From: Mimachlamys varia
Lineage: Eukaryota; Mollusca; Bivalvia; Pectinida; Pectinidae
Assembly (NCBI GenBank): GCA_947623455.1
Contig: OX392534.1
Span: 13,464,001 to 13,528,000 of the forward strand
DNA length: 64,000 nt
Direction: 5' to 3'
Positions 1 through 9,852 of this stretch are shown in pieces. A model generated the notes under the pieces. It was not told the DNA's origin. It made no database searches and saw nothing but the letters and a program-made list of their open reading frames with translations. The position numbers and the translations under genes were made by a program. Each line of letters opens with the position of its first letter. Within the stretch, counting starts at the first letter, position 1.

Positions 1-830
1 ACAGAGAAAATCTAGTCCTTGGATTTGAGTTTGCAGAAGGATCTGGAAAAATATCAACAGACTTTGTCAGTGGTGTTAATATTGAATTCAGTGACATTGG
101 AGCAGAATGGGTAGACTCCAATACAACCTTAGTCAGCCCTGTCCCTAAAACTCTGGAGGTAGTAAGTACAGAAAATGCAACACAGGATGTTATCACCATG
201 TGTCAAGACCTAATACTGTCTGGTCCTTTAGCCCAGGAATGTTCATCTATGACCAACAGTTTACAGTCACACTTCCTGTCCTGTGTGGACGACTACCATT
301 CTTCTGGCGACATTTCTGCCACACTTGACAGCACTTTGGACATGTCTGAACTGTGTCAAATCAAACAAAACCTTGCAACACCACCTGCACAGCAGCTCTG
401 TGGGGTTTATACCAACACAGATGCAGATTTCCCTCTCGGCCAGGGTCCTTCCTGTACAACAGAGTGTATGTTCGGTACCGTCAATGCTACCACCAACCTA
501 TGTGTGTGTTCCCCTGGGGCGTATGGCGCCGCCTGTGATCAGGAGTGCACTGGTGGATACTCAACACCCTGTAACAAACATGGCATCTGCGACAAGACAA
601 CAGGAAGTTGTAGCTGCGAAGAAAACTGGCAGGGTAGTAGTGATTGTTCAACATGTACCCAAGGGCTCATTGGGGAAAACTGTGACACATTCATCCCTAC
701 AATACCCCCAGGGAATCCTGTGTGCTCCACTCAAGGTCAAGGGGCATACTTCAACTTTACTGGTTACAACAACAAGGTCACCACCACGGGAATAACAGAC
801 CTTTATAAGATGGACAACCTAAGAGTTGTG
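1..830 (+). CDS. Mosaic EGF/vWD/LamG membrane protein, internal exon (5' truncated by window)
   Basis: The reading frame is open from base 3 at the left edge, so the exon and the gene begin outside the window. The first residues match the end of a LamG/pentraxin-like domain (FEFAEGSG followed by a Trp-containing stretch). A Cys-rich C8-like segment follows (about 198-420), then a pair of EGF-like modules (about 453-683) with CxCxxGxYGxxC spacing, then the start of a vWD-like domain (GAYFNFTGYNNKV). The exon ends at 830 in phase 0 before gtaag. The module order recurs in the later exons of the same gene. The domain calls rest on motif reading; the function as an adhesion or sensing receptor is inferred. 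Confidence 0.8.
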
Positions 831-2219
831 GTAAGTACAGTGAATTCCACTTAATATCACCCCTTCCTCTTTATATCATGTTTTTCTAAAGCACTATATT
901 TCCCGCTAGATAATCTATGTAATTTTATTTGGTTAATATCATGTAATTTGAGGTAAATTCCTCTTAATGTCATGTTTTTTTAAGTAATCACTTAAAATAT
1001 TCAAAAAATGATGTCATTTCATGTATTTCAGACACAACTTATACAAAAAATTGCTTTGAAAATAGAAAAAATTACAAAAAAACGTTTTTTTAATGAAATA
1101 ATGTTATCTATAGATTGAAACATCTTGATATGTACATTGAATAGTTTACTTTTAGTTATGGAGATTGGAAATGCATAAGATTTAGTGGAAGAAACAGTTC
1201 TCTTAATGTCACATTCCTGTTAATATAATGTTTTTGTCTGACAAATGCAACATGATATAAAGCGGATTGCACTGTATATATTATAGTTTACACAAGCTGA
1301 AATCTACATAGAGGGCATTCAATAGTTTTCCATTGAATATCAAGATACAGAGGACTAGCGTGGCAGAATTCTTGTACTTTCATCTTTACTGAAGATCATT
1401 TGATCAAACCCCAGGGGCTAGGGCGGGGCCCCAAATGGAAAATTATCCCAAATTTCAAAACTTTGATTCTCCAGACTCGGAGGTACTACAGCCTTTTTCT
1501 CTACATGGTTAGAAAGATCATCAGGCACTAAGTTGTTTAATTTGTAAATTTCAGTACCCCCGGGCTATCCATTCCTCTTGGGGAGGGGGTAAAGTTTACT
1601 ATAGTACTTTTACTATTACATTTTCAGTAGGGAATTATTCCTACTTTGTCACAATCATCCGTAGAGAAAGATAAAATCAAACTGTAAAATTTGGATTCCT
1701 GCCTTAACCCTAGGGGCCTAGTTGGGGCTCTAAAGAGGAAATTATACAAAATAAAAAATAAAAAAATGTTCTTCTTGACAGACTTATAGGTACTTCAGTT
1801 TATTTCTCTTCATGGATATAAGGTCATCATAGGTTTTAGTTAATTTGTAATTTTTTCTTCCCCTTCGCTATCCATTCCCCATCAGAGAGGGTACCGGTAA
1901 AGTTTACTATAGTTTATATTGGGAAATAACACTTTTGGGTATTTATTTTGTCCATATTGTTTGAGGAAACCATTCCTACTTAGTGACAATCATTTCAAAA
2001 GTTTTAGAATTCTTTTCCTGTAATGACATGACAAGTGTTGTATTTCACCTAGTTAACATGTTGATTTCATCATTAAAATTGAGCTACCATACCTATAACA
2101 TTACTCAGGTGACCACTAAGGCCCTTGGGCCTCTGGTTTCTCTTTAATTTAAAGTAGGAGTCTGTCGAAACTCTTCATTTAAAGTATGATATTAAAACCT
2201 TTCTATGCCTTTGTTTCAG
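831..2219. other. Intron 1 of the mosaic receptor gene
   Basis: The intron contains a MITE directly behind the splice donor (838-1274). From about 1380 to 2140 it holds a repeat whose two halves resemble each other: a gene-poor block around 1400-1640 recurs in diverged form at 1690-1920. The block ends in a segment (about 2107-2140) that resembles a repeat end common in bivalve introns. I see no coding sequence. Confidence 0.7.
838..1274. mobile_element. Pogo/Tigger-like MITE, copy 1
   Basis: A 437-bp element starts CAGTGAATTCCACTTAATAT and ends in the imperfect inverse (ATATAAAGCGGATTGCACTG). TA dinucleotides flank both ends (836-837 and 1275-1276), as expected for Tc1/mariner-superfamily target duplication. 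A related copy lies at 4188-4640 in the next intron. There is no transposase inside. Confidence 0.75.
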
Positions 2220-3268
2220 GCCTTCTATTCAGTGTTTAAGAATGCTCTAGGACTTCTGCGAATCCGTACCGAGAAAGTAGCCCTAGAAGTCCACAACACA
2301 ACTGTAGTGTTCCTCATCAACACCACAGCAGTCGTAGAAGAAACTAATAAGGAGCTATGGAATTCCATTTATATCAACCAAGTACAGTCAGATATATCCA
2401 AATATAATACAAAGGATATGTTTGTCAACAACGGAGCTTGCAATCTCAGGATCAGAAATCCACAAAGTCGAAAATATGTACTCCGACTGGACGACATAGG
2501 CTTCAGAATGATTGTGAGGCCACGCAAAAACAACATCCTGACAGTGATCAAAATTAACGAGGACTACTGTTGTAATGCCATAGAGCGTGGTATCTGTGGA
2601 GATTGTAACGGATGTCAGGAGTCGACAACATGTGGTATAGGCAATACGACAGCTGTTTATGCGATGACTACAACAACAACACCACCAACAACTACTGCTA
2701 ATCCCACAGGGAGCAACACTCAGACTGCCAACAAGGACTGTGTGTTTGAAATTTCTGACGCCGCAGCTTGTTCCAGCGGAGAAAATTTGGGCGGAGGGAA
2801 CGCAGTGTGTTTCAATGACTCCTCTATTATTGCCAAAAACTTGAATGTGTTTAATGCAAGTTTCATTACTCTTGAGTTCCTGATCAAGACCTGTGCTTCA
2901 CCAGACTGCTACGGGACAATTTTGTCTTTCACCAAATATGAGACATTTACCATCAAACACCTGGGAACTCTGGTCTTGGGCTATGGTACCTATGTGTACG
3001 ATACTGGGCTGTCACTGGAAGACGACCAATGGAACCAGATATCTGTGGTTGTAGACAACAGAAAGATCTGGAAGAGACTGTTTGTCTATGTTTTTAACTC
3101 TGTTGGCATGATACAGTATAAAACCATGGTATACAGTGGAGTTACCCCCTTCATCAATGATGGTACCATGGTGCTCGGGCGCTGGCAGCCATCTTCTGAG
3201 GGAGGCAGTGAACAACCGTTTGGAGAACACTTTGTTGGATGTATAGACGAGATGCGAGTTTGGAATAC
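2220..3268 (+). CDS. Mosaic receptor exon: vWD-like end, Thr-rich linker, LamG/pentraxin-like domain
   Basis: The exon starts after tttcag in phase 0, continues the frame of the preceding exon, and ends at 3268 (phase 2) before gtaagt. The first 130 or so residues finish the vWD-like domain. A Cys cluster (YCCNAIERGICGDCNGC) follows, then a Thr-rich linker (TTTTTPPTTTANPTG). The second half is a LamG/pentraxin-like fold: TLEFLIKT, a DDQWNQISVVVDN strand, GTMVLGRW, and GCIDEMRVWN, which corresponds to the G-x-IDE-x-xxW motif of that family. Several NxS/T sites fit an extracellular location. Confidence 0.82.
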
Positions 3269-3663
3269 GTAAGTAATGCATTTTTTATGGGCCCGCCATG
3301 AAATGGAGGGGGCACATAGTGTTACCCATGTCCGTTGTGTCCCATCCCGTCCTGTTCCGTCCCATCCCATGGTAATGTAACCAGCTTATTTAATAACTAC
3401 TGATCCAATTGTCATCAAATTTTGCATATGTAATAAGCATGGAGAATATGGGGAAAGGGGGCATTTATGTCTCACAGACTTTTCTAGTCTATTGAAATAT
3501 TCTGTTGACTATAAACCATGGTTGGTCCCTAACTAAAGCTTAGCAACCACCTGATCTAACCACTATACAAAATCAGAAAGACTATAAATCTAAAGCTACT
3601 TAAGATTTGATCTCTAAATAATACTCTTGTACATATATCAGATTGATCGTAGCTGAACCAAAA

Positions 3664-3800
3664 GTGGCTACGGAGGCTGAGTGGTTAAGGCATCTGACCA
3701 TCTTTTATCTCAATCTCTCCTCCACTGCGTTGCGAGTTCAAGGCCTATGTGGGGTTTTCTTTAGGCACTCCGGTTTTCTTCTTTGCCAAAATCTCCCACA
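3664..3800 (+). repeat. tRNA-related SINE-like sequence
   Basis: An A-box-like stretch (GGCTGAGTGGTTAAGG) is followed about 50 bp later by a B-box-like stretch (GCGAGTTCAAGGCC), the spacing of Ser/Leu-type tRNAs. A non-tRNA tail follows (AGGCACTCCGGTTTTC). The same arrangement recurs at 41985-42175, which supports a SINE rather than a functional tRNA. There is no convincing acceptor stem. Confidence 0.6.
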
Positions 3801-4187
3801 TACTTAAAGGGGCTGTAGCTAGGTGTTAAGGACAAGCAAGTAAACTAGTTTAATTGGAAATAATCTTTTAGGTACTAATTGTATATTGAAGTTGCTTTGT
3901 CAACTGTCAGTATTTCTAAAATAGTGATTGTCTGTTGAATCCATTAGGCTTTATTTGAGTTTATCAGCAATAACAATGTATGTTATAGGAATGTAACAAC
4001 ATTTCCTAAAATGTTCATGAACATTACTTATGCATATGCAATTACATTTTGATAGAATTATTGTGCTTTATTTAGTTATTTTGAATGGTTTTGGACAGCA
4101 AATCAAGTGTAGACAACAAATGTGATTGATGACGTCACAGTAGCACTATGCATTACAATGGAAGGATGCAGAGCAAATATAAATATA

Positions 4188-4640
4188 CAGTGGACTCCAC
4201 TTAATATCACTCCTGTTAATATCACATTCCTCTTAATATCATGTTTTTCCCAAGCACCATTTTTCTCTCTATATAAACTATGTAATTTTATTTGGTTAAT
4301 ATCATGTATTTTGAGGCGAATTCCTGTTAATATCATGTTTTTCTTAACCAATGACATAAAATATTCAGAAAAGGATGTAATTTCAATTGATTTCAGATAC
4401 AACTTGTACAAAATGTTGCATTAAAATTTAAAATATCCCAAAAAAATGATTTTTGATTGAAATGATGTTATCTATATATTGAAACACCTTCATATGTACA
4501 TTAAATAGCTTACTTTTAGTTATGGAGATTGGAAATGCACTAGATTTAGTGTGGAAAACATATTTCTCTTAATGTCACATTCCTGTTAATATCATGTTTT
4601 TGTCCGACTAATGCAACATGATATAAAGAGGAGTGCACTG
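4188..4640. mobile_element. Pogo/Tigger-like MITE, copy 2
   Basis: A 453-bp element begins CAGTGGACTCCACTTAATAT and ends ATATAAAGAGGAGTGCACTG. It is flanked by TA on both sides and is similar along its whole length to the element at 838-1274. It is non-coding. Confidence 0.75.
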
Positions 4641-4859
4641 TATAATAAAATGAAAGATTTTAAATTTCCTTTCACCATATAATTTTATTATTGCACAATG
4701 AAAAAAATACTATACAAATAGTATGCAATGAATTGACTTATATCATCATGACTAGTGGTGATATATTGAATAGTGATGATACAAGTTTTATCAAGTTGAT
4801 ATTTTCTGATATTTCACCGGTACACATGTAATAAATAAGTATTTATCACTGTTTGACAG

Positions 4860-4960
4860 GTATTTCTCTACGCTGAGTATCCTGACCCATTGGAACAGAG
4901 CATACGACCCCCTGCTGGAAGACAATCTACAGGTTCTATGGCGATTCAACAATGAAGCAG
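4860..4960 (+). CDS. Mosaic receptor short exon, end of LamG-like domain
   Basis: This 101-bp exon starts after gacag and ends before gtaata. Its phases fit both neighbours (2 in, 1 out). It encodes the closing part of the LamG-like domain, with LQVLWRFNNEA matching the 'L-x-x-x-W-x-F-x-E/D-G' end seen in the other units (for example LLHLMWTFDEGYG near 11550). Confidence 0.72.
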
Positions 4961-6522
4961 GTAATATAGACTTATCTCTCCCACTGTGAACAGTTGTTTA
5001 ATGGGATCATTTTGATTTAATGCATTCCAGATTAAAATCACTTTTGTTTCACTTTGTTTTATATGGTTGCAGTTGCACTGAATTTTCAAAAAAGCACATG
5101 TTTGTTAGTGTTTTAAAACATCACATGTTTATTATCACAGGATAATATTACAAAGAATTGTTTCGGTACTTTAAGGTGCAGGCTTAGATCTATTTTAGGG
5201 TATATGGTACTAGCATTGTTCATCTGTCTCCCAATTATTGAACATTTCTACCGCTGATCTCTGTAAATATAAAAAGTGAAGTGTATTAAGAAAATTAATT
5301 GCATTTGAAATTTATGATGACATTAATAAAACACAAATTTCAACAAACTAGACTGTCCTACATTGAGTGTCTCGTTCAGCATACCCATCACCCATAGGAA
5401 TTCATTGACATCCTTATTCCTACCGTTTTCTTTTGAAGTTTAGTTGTACAGAAGATCATGTCAAGTTGAGAAACATGATTTCACTTTGATTTATCACTAC
5501 AGAAGATTTTGATGTTTTTATTTCAGTCGCAGGAGAAAGTATGTTTAAGTTTATGCATTTGACTAACTGCTATGTGTGTGACTTAACCCTATAGACTCTT
5601 GTGACCTAATTACGTATACTGTATTTACACTCTTTGTGCCCATGGCCCCTTACAAATGGATCCAAAGGGGGTACTTAATAGGATTCTAAGATAAAACATA
5701 ACTAAGATTTGGACAACAAATTATTGTGACAAGAATGGGTAGGACTTGCAGCATGCAAAATTATTTGTCATGAATTTTAGACAATTATTAAACATGGTAC
5801 CAATATTTTGGATTTCGGGGGGGGGGGGGGGGGGCTTCACCTCCACCCAACATCCCCCATTCAGGGCTTCGCTCCTGGACCCCCAATCCACCTACATCAT
5901 TGTTCAAAGTTTTAAGCTGATAATGTGTCCTCAAAATTGCATAAAGTTATTATATGCAAGTGCAAGTATCTGGCTGATTTTTGTCATAAAATGATGAATA
6001 ATTGGAAATAATTATGTCATGTGACATTAAACTTTGAACAAATGGGCCTGTAAGGGACTTTGAACTAGGATGAGCATATTCATCTTTGTTAGACTGATTA
6101 AATAGTGTTGTGTAAATGTGTTTTGGTTCAAGTTGAGTGTGCGGCTTAAATGATTTAAATATTGAATGCTAGTTTGATAGTCATGCTTTGTGTTTTGCTG
6201 TGATCTTTCTGATAAAAATTACATATATGTTATGAAGAAGGAACTAATGTTATGTGGCATTTATTTAAGCAAAATTTAAAATATTTTGAAAAAACCTATA
6301 AAACTGATTCTGTTTTAGGCATTACTTTCTTGATCACTGAAAAATATTTGTTGAATTTCACATAGATGATATTTCATGGTTGTCCAAGTCAGAATTATAG
6401 TTCACAATCAACCAATCAACCAATCAGGCTATTTATATATCGTTCCCTTTGTCAATACTTTGCTCCTCTTTACACAAATCTTTACTTTTACTATTAACAT
6501 ATATCCAGTACTTTGTTCCTAT

Positions 6523-7097
6523 TTACATATATAAGTACTCATGTCAAAACTTTGTTCCTAATTACATTTCCATACTTCGTTCCTATTTACATATATAAGT
6601 ACTCATGTCAAAACTTTGTTCCTAATTACATTTCCATACTTCGTTCCTATTTACATATATAAGTACTCATGTCAAAACTTTGTTCCTAATTACATTTCCA
6701 TACTTCGTTCCTATTTACATATATAAGTACTCATGTCAAAACTTTGTTCCTAATTACATTTCCATACTTCGTTCCTATTTACATATATAAGTACTCATGT
6801 CAAAACTTTGTTCCTAATTACATTTCCATACTTCGTTCCTATTTACATATATAAGTACTCATGTCAAAACTTTGTTCCTAATTACATTTCCATACTTCGT
6901 TCCTATTTACATATATAAGTACTCATGTCAAAACTTTGTTCCTAATTACATTTCCATACTTCGTTCCTATTTACATATATAAGTACTCATGTCAAAACTT
7001 TGTTCCTAATTACATTTCCATACTTCGTTCCTATTTACATATATAAGTACTCATGTCAAAACTTTGTTCCTAATTACATTTCCATACTTCGTTCCTA
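6523..7097. repeat. 64-bp tandem repeat, about nine units
   Basis: The word ATGTCAAAAC recurs at 6541, 6605, 6669, 6733, 6797, 6861, 6925, 6989 and 7053, an exact 64-bp period. Units are nearly identical, so the expansion is recent. Each unit is built from two diverged halves around CTTTGTTCCTAATTACAT and CTTCGTTCCTATTTACAT. Confidence 0.95.
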
Positions 7098-7260
7098 GTA
7101 TATATTTACATCATTTGATACTTTGTTCCTGTTTACATATAAAAGTACTAAATTGTTCCTTCATCTCAATACTTTGTTCCTATTTACATAATTCAGTACT
7201 TTGTTCCTATTTCTTTAATCTTCAGTTTACATATTACTTTCTTCCTGTTTACATATTACA

Positions 7261-7425
7261 GTGTAACTTGTCTAAACTGGATGTCATTGGGCCAAAAAAA
7301 TTTGGCCGGTTTACACAGGTGTCCGGTTTGTAGAGGTTAGGGAAATGATGGGACCAAACTGTTAGGCCAGAATAGACAGGGATTCAGATTAGACAGGGCC
7401 GGTTTAGACATGTTATACTCTACTT
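7261..7425. mobile_element. Small inverted-end element
   Basis: The left end (GTGTAACTTGTCTAAACTGG) is the imperfect inverse of the right end (CCGGTTTAGACATGTTATAC). Internal GTCCGGTTT and GACAGGG motifs repeat the theme. The size and ends resemble a Tc1/pogo-type MITE. It interrupts the degenerate flank of the 64-bp array. Confidence 0.55.
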
Positions 7426-8214
7426 TGTTCCTATTTATTATATCAATAATTTGTTCCAATTTACATATATCAGGACTTCGTTCCTGACAATATAGGACTT
7501 TGTTCCTACATCCATTTCTGATATAAACATGTTCCTTCTATCTTTTCCTGATTTTTCCGTTAAAGTTCTGATTCAGAAGATAATGATATGAGTCGATATG
7601 TAAATTAGTATCAACTTGTTTTTATCACTTATTTACTGCTTTTAGTGAGAAATCTGTCATTGAAAGTTCAGAATGAGATTTAAATCGTTATCACCAAGTT
7701 CAATATTAGTTCATTGATGCTAGGGATAAATTTGATTCTTTATTCATTGTTTGTTCATTTGTATTCCTTTGTTCTTGTTTACATTTCAGTACTTTGTTCC
7801 TTATGTCAATACTTTGTTCCTATTTACATATATATCAGAATTTGTCATTGAAATTTCAAAACAAGCAATAAATCAATGTCAACAAGTTCAATTTAAGTTC
7901 ATTGTTGCTAGAGATATACTTGATTCTTTATTCATTATTTGTACACTGGTATTCCAATATTTATTTCATTGATTTAAAGCACAACAAAATAGAACACAAT
8001 TAGATCATTTTTTTTAAAATTTGATTTTTATTTCTTCATTCAAAGGACAAAAATGTAACATATAGACCTTTTAATGTTCATATACAGCATAGAAAGGAAA
8101 GACCGGTGTATTTGTTTTGAAGAATTGAGTTATTCTCTACTGCTTTCAAATTTAATTTATAAGGTTAGTGAACAATTTCAACATTTTACCTTTATATTCA
8201 TTTCCCCCCTACAG

Positions 8215-8428
8215 AACTGAAGACCTATGATGAGGATAACGTGTTCTACTTTGAATCCCTCCCCAATCCATTCCAAGGAGGAAACCTTGTTGAGTCAACT
8301 GCGCCAATTCCTTACTACGTGTCATCCTACGACGTCGTGGGGACTCAGCGTAGGAGGAGACGGAGAGCTGTGTCTGTCAACTACAACACCTTCTGTGACC
8401 GAGTCTTCACTTCCACCGCCTTCTCCAG
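8215..8428 (+). CDS. Mosaic receptor exon with hexa-arginine cleavage site
   Basis: The exon follows ccctacag and ends before gtagat. Phase 1 in and phase 2 out match the neighbouring exons. It links the LamG-like domain to the next Cys-rich segment and contains six consecutive Arg codons (8348-8365) followed by AVSV, an ideal furin-type processing site (R-x-K/R-R). The flanking sequence is hydrophilic and fits an exposed linker. Processing here would leave the downstream membrane-anchored part as a separate chain; that is inferred. Confidence 0.75.
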
Positions 8429-8834
8429 GTAGATAATCCAGTTACAATTTTCATTTTTGGCATATTCAGATCACATTAATCTGCAAACACCTTGTATGTT
8501 AGGTTTAAGAGACAGGCTTTGGTAAATTATGCATTACATCACTGAATCATCAAGTTAGAGAGCTCACCTTGCCCTTTAATCACATTGTCATCAGGTTGTG
8601 AGGCCTTGAATAAATTATTCATTATAATTATAACTTAGTAAACAAATTAATGAGATCACATTGCCCTTCAGACACATTGTTATCAGGTTGTGATGCTTTG
8701 AATAAATTATGCATTATAATTATACCTTAGTCGCTAAATCAATGAGATCACCTTGCCCTTAAATCACATTGTCATTAGGTTTGTATGTCTTAAGGTAGGT
8801 TATATATCATATAACATAGTCATTGAGTTCGTGA

Positions 8835-9225
8835 GCCATAAGATTAATTAATGTAACTTTGGGTCATAGGGTTAGTTAATGTAGCTTTGAGTCATAAGTT
8901 TGATTAATGTACCTTAGAGTCATAAGGTTAATTAATGTACCTATGAGTCATACGGATAATTAATGTACTTTTGAGTGATAAGTTAATTAATGTACCTTTA
9001 GGTCATAAGGCTAATTAATGTAACTTTGGGTCGTAAGGTTGATTAATGAACCTTTGAGTCATACGGTTAATTAACGCACCTTTGAGTCATATGGTTAATT
9101 AATGTACCTTTGATTCATAAGAATAATCATAAGGTTAAATAATGAACGTTTGAGTCATAAGGCTGATTAATATACCCATGAGTCACAAGGTCAATCGATT
9201 TACCTTTGAGTCATAAGGTTAATTT
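8835..9225. repeat. 28-bp minisatellite
   Basis: GTCATAAGGTTAATTAATGT-type units recur with a 28-bp spacing (for example GTCA at 8891, 8919 and 8947) through about 9225, with small indels and substitutions. The units carry an AT-rich TTAATTAA core. The divergence indicates an older array than the 64-bp one in the previous intron. Confidence 0.85.
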
Positions 9226-9535
9226 TAGTGATTAATTAGGTAAGTAATTCCTCTGGTTAGTTGTCATTTATTAAGGAAGTTGCAAGGCTAGTGAATATTT
9301 TATTTAGCAAGTCATCAGAAAAGCATTGTATTTCTAATTTTAGTTTTAAGTGTGATGGCATTAGTATTGCCTGCAATGCCTTGTTTAAATTTACTGGTTG
9401 AATACGTATACTCCCTCCTTGTCGAATACCTGAGTTATTGCCCTAACTTGTTTTGAAGTTCCGAACAGGGGCCGGCACTTATGTTAAATCTCAATAGCTG
9501 TTGACACTACTTCGAACTTTAAGTCATGATATATA

Positions 9536-9749
9536 CTGTAAACCAACTTATTTTCGCATATTTTGTGATTGATTAAAATTCGCAAATATTACTTGTCGCG
9601 AAATAGTTTGAAGCAGAGGTATGCCAACTGTAGGGGTACTGTACTGTAGGACTTATGACCTAATTTATAGCGAAATTAAATTGCTGCAAAATCGTCATTT
9701 CATATGAAAACGCGAAATCAAGCTGCCGCAAAAATAAGTTGGTTTACAG
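9536..9749. mobile_element. MITE with CTGTAAACCAACTTATTT ends, copy 1
   Basis: The left end CTGTAAACCAACTTATTTTC and the right end AAAATAAGTTGGTTTACAG are almost perfect inverse copies. TA flanks both sides (9534-9535, 9750-9751). The element is 214 bp, non-coding and rich in CGCGAAAT-type words. A second copy lies at 58568-58764. Confidence 0.85.
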
Positions 9750-9852
9750 TAAATTTCTGATGCTACACTTATTTTGTTTATTCCATATTTGTTGTTTTCT
9801 CTCTTATTTCTTTGAGGTCAATGTATTGAAGATGATGTGTTTTATATTTCAG

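Larger units (their letters stand above)
3269..4859. other. Intron 2 of the mosaic receptor gene
   Basis: The intron begins with a GC-rich repeat block (about 3285-3490, GGGCCCGCCATGAAATGG type) that looks like a common bivalve dispersed repeat. A tRNA-like SINE (about 3664-3800) and MITE copy 2 (4188-4640) follow. I see no coding sequence. Confidence 0.65.
4961..8214. other. Intron 3 of the mosaic receptor gene
   Basis: This 3.25-kb intron contains an 18-base G run (about 5817-5834), the 64-bp tandem array (about 6523-7097) with degenerate ACTTTGTTCCTATTTACAT copies on both sides (about 6450-7540 and 7780-7830), and a foldback element (about 7261-7425) inside that degenerate zone. I see no coding sequence. 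Confidence 0.65.
8429..9852. other. Intron 4 of the mosaic receptor gene
   Basis: The intron holds three diverged units of about 92 bp (8520-8790, each with CACCTTGCCC or CACATTGCCC), a 28-bp minisatellite (about 8835-9225) and a MITE (9536-9749). I see no coding sequence. Confidence 0.7.

Noticed and set aside
3664..3735. Possible functional tRNA-Ser/Leu gene
   Set aside because: A- and B-box-like words are present but no acceptor stem pairs and a SINE-type tail follows; the same holds for 41985.
5817..5834. An 18-base G run as a possible G-quadruplex regulatory site
   Set aside because: It is a single homopolymer in an intron without neighbouring motifs; most likely slippage.
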